From positions 281,896 to 345,895 of the forward strand of contig NZ_JAJQJI010000005.1 of assembly GCF_021213805.1 (NCBI RefSeq): 64,000 bases of DNA, written 5' to 3'. Positions 59,795-64,000 of the stretch are shown here, in pieces. The position numbers and the translations under genes are program-made. Under the pieces are notes generated by a model. It had not been told where the DNA came from. It saw nothing but the letters and a program-made list of their open reading frames with translations, and made no database searches. The number at the start of each line of letters is the position of its first letter. Positions within the stretch are counted from its first letter, which is position 1. The DNA is from Mycobacterium sp. MYCO198283. GTDB lineage: Bacteria > Actinomycetota > Actinomycetes > Mycobacteriales > Mycobacteriaceae.

Positions 59795-60382
59795 TCACGC
59801 ACTGCGGTCGGCCGGCACGCGCGGTGAGCCGCTGCGCAGGTGGCCGAGCGACGCCGCGAGCCGGGCGCGGCCCCGCGAGCAGCGGCTCTTGACGGTGCCT
59901 TCGGCGACGCCGAGCAGCCGGGCGGCGTCGGCGACCGAGTAGCCCTGCATGTCCACCGCGACCACCGCGGCGCGCTGCTCGACCGGCAGGCGCAGCAGCG
60001 CCGCCTCGACCAGGAGCGCCGTCTCGGTGTCGGAGCTGGCGTCGCTGACGGGCAGCACCACGTCGTCGAGGTCGACGGTCGGCCGGCTGATCGTGCGGCG
60101 CAACCGGTCGAGGCAGGCGTTGACGACGATGCGGTGCAGCCAGGTGCTCACCGCGGACTCGTGCCGGAAGCGGGCGGCCGCCCGGTGCGCCGACAGCATC
60201 GCATCCTGCAGGGCGTCCGCCGCGTCCTCGGGTGTGCGGGTACTGGCCCGGGCGAGCCGGTAGAGCTGGCGCTGATGGCGCAGGAACAGCTGCTCGAACG
60301 CGTACGGATCGCCGGCGACGTGCGCCTTGAGCAACTCCGCATCGGTCCGTCGTTCTGCTGCTTCGCCCCCGTAGCTCCCCAC
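59795..60382 (-). CDS. sigM: ECF RNA polymerase sigma factor SigM
   Basis: This 195-residue ECF sigma factor has region 2 (HVAGDPYAFEQLFLRHQRQLYRLA, DALQDAMLSAHRAAARFRHESAVSTWLHRI) and region 4 (LPVEQRAAVVAVDMQGYSVADAARLLGVAEGTVKSRCSRGRARL). It likely directs a small stress or esx-linked regulon, as SigM does in M. tuberculosis (including esx genes). GTG start; murJ follows on the same strand 57 bp away. Confidence 0.95.
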   Translation of the reverse strand: MGSYGGEAAERRTDAELLKAHVAGDPYAFEQLFLRHQRQLYRLARASTRTPEDAADALQDAMLSAHRAAARFRHESAVSTWLHRIVVNACLDRLRRTISRPTVDLDDVVLPVSDASSDTETALLVEAALLRLPVEQRAAVVAVDMQGYSVADAARLLGVAEGTVKSRCSRGRARLAASLGHLRSGSPRVPADRSA

Positions 60383-60439
60383 GACCGAACACTAACGGCG
60401 CCGGGCGGCGCGGCTGCGCACCAATTTTGGCGCCGCGTG

Positions 60440-63400
60440 CTAAGGGGCGCTGCCTTGCACGGTGATCTCGGAGATCTCGCTGCGGTTCTGGCCGTTCGTG
60501 GTGCCCAGCGTGGAGATCCACACGACGAGATTGGACGTCGCCGCGGCGGCCGGCACCGGGATGCGGTTGGGGCCGGGCTGCAGCGTCACCGCGTCGGTCA
60601 ACTCCTTGGTGTCGGCGAGCAGCGTCGGCGACGGTGTGTCGGCCGACCGGATCTCCACCTGCGTGCCGGTGCTCGAGACGTTGATGGTGACGCCGTTGAC
60701 GACGGTGGGCTGCGGCAGCTGGAGGATCAACCCGACGCCGCTCTTGAAGTTCGGGAACGGTGTCGGGTCGGTGTAGATGTCGGTGGCCCACGCCGTCGCC
60801 GGGTTGCCGTCGATCGCCTGTCCCGCGGTCGACGGGTTGTCCGCGCCGCCGTCGGGTGAGAAGACCGTCGCCTTCACGGGTTTGACGACGTTCGGGTCGC
60901 CGGCCGGGGCGGTCGATCCGTCGGCGGCGGACGGCGGGTTCAGGCCGAGTTTGTCGCCGTCGAACGCGTCGCCGCCGACGTCGCCGAACAACCGGTCGAC
61001 GAACACCGCGACGAGCACCAGCACCAGCACGATGGCGGCGCCGCTGATGGCCAGCCCGATCAACAGCCCGCGCCGCCGGCGGGCGCGGGCCTCCTCGTCG
61101 AGCGGCGGCTCGTCGGCCGGCGTGGGGCCGGCCGGCTCCTCGAGCGGGGCGAGCAGCTCGGTGCGGTCGGCCGCCTCGGTGGCCTGCTGCAGCAGGTGGA
61201 GAAGCGTTGCCGCAGAGCGGATTCCGCTGTCGGCCCGCAGCGCGCGCACCGCCGCGGCGGAGATCTGGAACGGGATCGCCGGATCGACGGTCTCCGGGTC
61301 GACCGCGGCGTCGCCGTCGACGTCCGCCGGCGCGAACCCGCTCGGTTCGCCGTCCTCCGGCAGCGGCCACCGGTTGACCAGCAGCGCGTAGAGGGCGGCG
61401 CCGACACCGCGGATGTCGTCTTCGGGCGTGGCGTCGGGCAGCGTCGCCGGGAAGGCCAGCGCCACATCACCTTCGATGCTCACGCGGATGCGGGCGGGGT
61501 GGTCCAGCGACAGCGCGACACCGATCTCGTGCGCGGCCTCGGCGGCGGCGGCCAGGGACTGCACGGCGCGGGCGCCGCCGATCGGCGACGGTGCGGTGTC
61601 GGCGACCTCCTGCAGCGAACCGCCGCGGATCCACTCCGACACCACGAGCCCGCCCCAGTCGGTGCGCACCACGTCGAGCACCCGCGCGACGCCCGGCCGG
61701 TCGATCCGGCTCAGCAGCAGCGTCCGCTCGAGGGTCCGGTCCACCTGCTCGTCGGTGAGCAGCCCGTCGGGGTCGACGAACGTCAGCGCCACCTGCCGGT
61801 CGAGCGCGGTGTCGAGGGCCTGCCAGAACTGCAGCGCGGACGGTCCGCCGTGGAAGACCAGCAACCGGTAGCGGCCGTCGGCGACGGTGGCGCCAGGGAT
61901 CAGGTGGACGTCGGTCTCGCCGCGGGTGGAGTTGGTGGACGACTGTGGGGCCTCGAAGGCGAGCGGTTCGCGGGTCGGGTCACCGGCGAAGTCCCCCGGC
62001 CCGCGCCGCGGCGGCGCCGACACGATCTCGGTGGGAGCGTCCTCGACCACGTCGGGCTGGAACTCGTCGGCGGCGGGCGCCCGAGACGATGCATCAGTGG
62101 CGGCATTACCCGGCGAATCGTCGGTCACGCCCACTCCTTCCGGCAACCTGGGTCCCCCAGCTCCTGGCATCGGGCGCACGCGCCCGCCGGACCCCCGCGT
62201 CGATCCCCGAGTCGCCGCGGCCGAGTACCGCGCACCAGCGTACGGGACAGCGGCGTTCCGTCGTGGCTGGTCGGCCGCGCGATTCGGGCCGGCGGCGGAG
62301 CCGCCCATGGATGTGGCGCGGCCGGGGAGCCGCCGGCGGACGGCGGCCAGCGCAGCCTGCGCCTCGGGCACCTTCGCGGCCAGCAGCACCCCGACCACGA
62401 TCGGCACCATGATGAGGCCCAGCAACAGCAGGCGCAGCAACGAGCCCGCCCCGCCGGCCACCGCGGTCAGCGTGTCCATTCCGGCGGCGCGGTCGACGAC
62501 GTAGGCGACCAGCCCCGCGAGCAGCGACGAGGCGACCGTCACCAGGATCGTCCGGAGCACCTCGACGTTCACCAGCTGCCCGTTCGGCGGTTTCAGCGCC
62601 CGTCGCAGCAGCACGTAGCCGATCGTCGCGCCGGTCAGGAAGCCGAGCCCGTTGGCCATGCCCAGGTAGGCGGCCACCAGCTGCGGGTCGCTGGCGACGT
62701 GCGGAGCGAGCAACGAGGTCGCGATCTTGACCGCGGTGATCGCGATGATGATGAGGATCGGTGTCCACGGCTCGTGGCGGGCGTAGAACACGCGCAGTTG
62801 CAGCAGCACGAGCGCGTACGGGATCAGCGTGAAGGACGACAGGGCGATCGCGGCGCCGAGGTAGCCCGCGTCCGTGTCGCCGAAGTTGCCGTAGGCGAAG
62901 AGCGCGCTGCCGATGGCCGGGCCGCCGACCGTCATGAACGCGACGATCGGGATGAGCGTCACCATGGTGAGCCGCGTCGCCAGCGACAGGTCGCCCAGCA
63001 CCCCGGCGGTGTCGTTGTTGGCGGCGTTGCGGGACAGCCGGGGCATCACCACGGTGAGGACCGTGACCCCGATCAGCCCGAACGGCAGCATCAGGACCAT
63101 CCAGGTGTAGTTGTAGATCGCCGGTCCCGACGCGGCGGCCGTGCTGGCGATCTGGTTGCCCACCACCAGCCCGAGCTGGCTGATCAGCACGTAGAGCACC
63201 ATCGCAGCGGCCATGGCGCCGAACTGTTTGAGCCGGTCGTCGAGCCCCCACAGCGGGCGCAGGCTGATGCGTTGGCGGACGATCGTGACCAGCAGCACCG
63301 CGCACTGGGCCGCCACCCCGAGCGTGGTGCCGATGCCGAGCACCAGCAACTTCGCGTTGCCCATCTCGACCGGGTCGATCGACAGCTCGCCGGGCACCAG

Positions 63401-64000
63401 CAGGTAGACGCCGAGCGTGGCGATCGCGACGACGTTGTTGACGACGGGCGCCCACGCCGGCGCGCCGAACACGTTGCGGTTGTTGAGCAGTGCCATGAAG
63501 ACGCTCGACAGCCCGTAGAACAGCACCTGCGGCACCAGCAGGTAGGCGAAGGCGACGGTGAGCGGTTGGTTCACCCGCGGGTCGTCGCCGAGCATCAGCC
63601 GCACCAAGAGCGGCGTCAGCGCCACCGACAGCGCGGTCGCGACGAGCAGCAGCGCGGTCGCCAGCGTCACCAGCCGCCGCACGAACGCCTCGCCGCGGTC
63701 GGGGTCTTCGCGCTCGGCCCGCGCCAGCACCGGCACGAAGATTGCGGTGAACGTCGCCTCCAGCACCAGCGCCGCGATGAGGTTCGGCAGCTGGTTGGCG
63801 ACCGAAAACGCGCTCGACAGCGCCGCGCCGAGGATCGCGGCGAGCAAGACGATGCGGAAGAACCCGGTGATGCGGCTGATCAGCGTCGCGAACGCGATGC
63901 CCCAGGACCGGGAGACGACGGCCGCGTCGCTGAGCTCGGTGCGGCGCCGGCCGGCCGGCAGCGCGCGCGGCGGTGGCCGGTGGGGCGGGCGCGGCGGCGG
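60440..64000 (-). CDS. murJ: MurJ/MviN lipid II flippase with pseudokinase tail (5' end outside window)
   Basis: The visible 1187 residues (about) begin in the first membrane segment: the frame runs off the right edge with no stop. About fourteen helices of the MurJ/MviN flippase occupy the window-side coordinates 62400-64000 and carry lipid II across the membrane. After a linker (DSPGNAATD, with a Pro/Arg stretch) comes a degenerate kinase domain (61150-61900; LVFHGGPSALQFWQAL, no HRD), one membrane helix (about 61010-61070) and an outer beta domain (VKATVFSPDGGADNPS). In mycobacteria PknB phosphorylates this tail and FhaA binds it. No truncation besides the window edge. Confidence 0.95.
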   Translation of the reverse strand, partial: PPPRPPHRPPPRALPAGRRRTELSDAAVVSRSWGIAFATLISRITGFFRIVLLAAILGAALSSAFSVANQLPNLIAALVLEATFTAIFVPVLARAEREDPDRGEAFVRRLVTLATALLLVATALSVALTPLLVRLMLGDDPRVNQPLTVAFAYLLVPQVLFYGLSSVFMALLNNRNVFGAPAWAPVVNNVVAIATLGVYLLVPGELSIDPVEMGNAKLLVLGIGTTLGVAAQCAVLLVTIVRQRISLRPLWGLDDRLKQFGAMAAAMVLYVLISQLGLVVGNQIASTAAASGPAIYNYTWMVLMLPFGLIGVTVLTVVMPRLSRNAANNDTAGVLGDLSLATRLTMVTLIPIVAFMTVGGPAIGSALFAYGNFGDTDAGYLGAAIALSSFTLIPYALVLLQLRVFYARHEPWTPILIIIAITAVKIATSLLAPHVASDPQLVAAYLGMANGLGFLTGATIGYVLLRRALKPPNGQLVNVEVLRTILVTVASSLLAGLVAYVVDRAAGMDTLTAVAGGAGSLLRLLLLGLIMVPIVVGVLLAAKVPEAQAALAAVRRRLPGRATSMGGSAAGPNRAADQPRRNAAVPYAGARYSAAATRGSTRGSGGRVRPMPGAGGPRLPEGVGVTDDSPGNAATDASSRAPAADEFQPDVVEDAPTEIVSAPPRRGPGDFAGDPTREPLAFEAPQSSTNSTRGETDVHLIPGATVADGRYRLLVFHGGPSALQFWQALDTALDRQVALTFVDPDGLLTDEQVDRTLERTLLLSRIDRPGVARVLDVVRTDWGGLVVSEWIRGGSLQEVADTAPSPIGGARAVQSLAAAAEAAHEIGVALSLDHPARIRVSIEGDVALAFPATLPDATPEDDIRGVGAALYALLVNRWPLPEDGEPSGFAPADVDGDAAVDPETVDPAIPFQISAAAVRALRADSGIRSAATLLHLLQQATEAADRTELLAPLEEPAGPTPADEPPLDEEARARRRRGLLIGLAISGAAIVLVLVLVAVFVDRLFGDVGGDAFDGDKLGLNPPSAADGSTAPAGDPNVVKPVKATVFSPDGGADNPSTAGQAIDGNPATAWATDIYTDPTPFPNFKSGVGLILQLPQPTVVNGVTINVSSTGTQVEIRSADTPSPTLLADTKELTDAVTLQPGPNRIPVPAAAATSNLVVWISTLGTTNGQNRSEISEITVQGSAP

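Overview
The window is high-GC actinobacterial DNA (about 65-72% GC in the stretches I counted by eye) from around the chromosomal origin of a mycobacterium, most likely a Mycolicibacterium-type environmental species. The evidence is a complete mycobacterial oriC neighbourhood (dnaA, dnaN, recF, gyrB, gyrA on one side; rpmH, rnpA, yidD, yidC, jag, rsmG, parA, parB on the other), an ESX (type VII) secretion locus with PE and PPE genes, and near residue-for-residue recall of M. tuberculosis FhaA, PstP, PknB, CwlM, PpiA and GyrB. dnaA lies on the minus strand, so the window is reversed relative to the usual chromosome numbering.

Bases 1-15405 are a one-strand ESX locus: the 3' end of a single-chain eccC, PE, PPE, an esxD/esxC-like WXG100 pair, espG, eccB, a MinD-like ATPase, eccD, mycP, eccE and eccA. 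Gene order after espG and the EsxC-like protein point to the ESX-2 type. eccB sits downstream of espG instead of upstream of eccC, and EccC has lost the Walker A lysines of its second and third ATPase domains. A perfect 26-bp palindrome follows the esx pair.

Bases 15406-24671 are accessory. They hold a membrane GGDEF-EAL protein with a decayed GGDEF motif, a SRPBCC protein, an APH-fold kinase behind a KstR-like operator, a lower-GC phosphoribosyltransferase gene placed directly before the 3' stub of a high-GC homologue, a small GNAT protein, a DCC/SDR operon, a Ser/Thr kinase, a 48-residue zinc-ribbon protein and a DUF1778-GNAT toxin-antitoxin pair. This block stops at tRNA-Leu(CAG).

From 24672 onward everything is conserved core: tRNA-Leu, the fhaA-fhaB-pstP-rodA-pbpA-pknA-pknB operon, trpG, a DUF881 gene, crgA, a small membrane gene, ppiA, cwsA, tRNA-Ala, a DLW-39 microprotein, tRNA-Ile, a DUF3566 gene, gyrA, gyrB, dciA-like, recF, gnd, dnaN, the dnaN-dnaA origin spacer, dnaA, then rpmH to parB with two parS sites, a GNAT-like gene, cwlM, trxA, trxB, the anti-SigM gene, sigM and a 5'-truncated murJ running off the right edge.

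The core genes form a connected system. PknB (reversed by PstP) phosphorylates CwlM, which controls peptidoglycan precursor synthesis; FhaA reads phosphorylated MurJ; RodA and PbpA polymerise and cross-link; CrgA and CwsA position the division and polar machinery. They are interleaved with replication initiation and chromosome segregation (DnaA, DnaN, ParA, ParB, parS).
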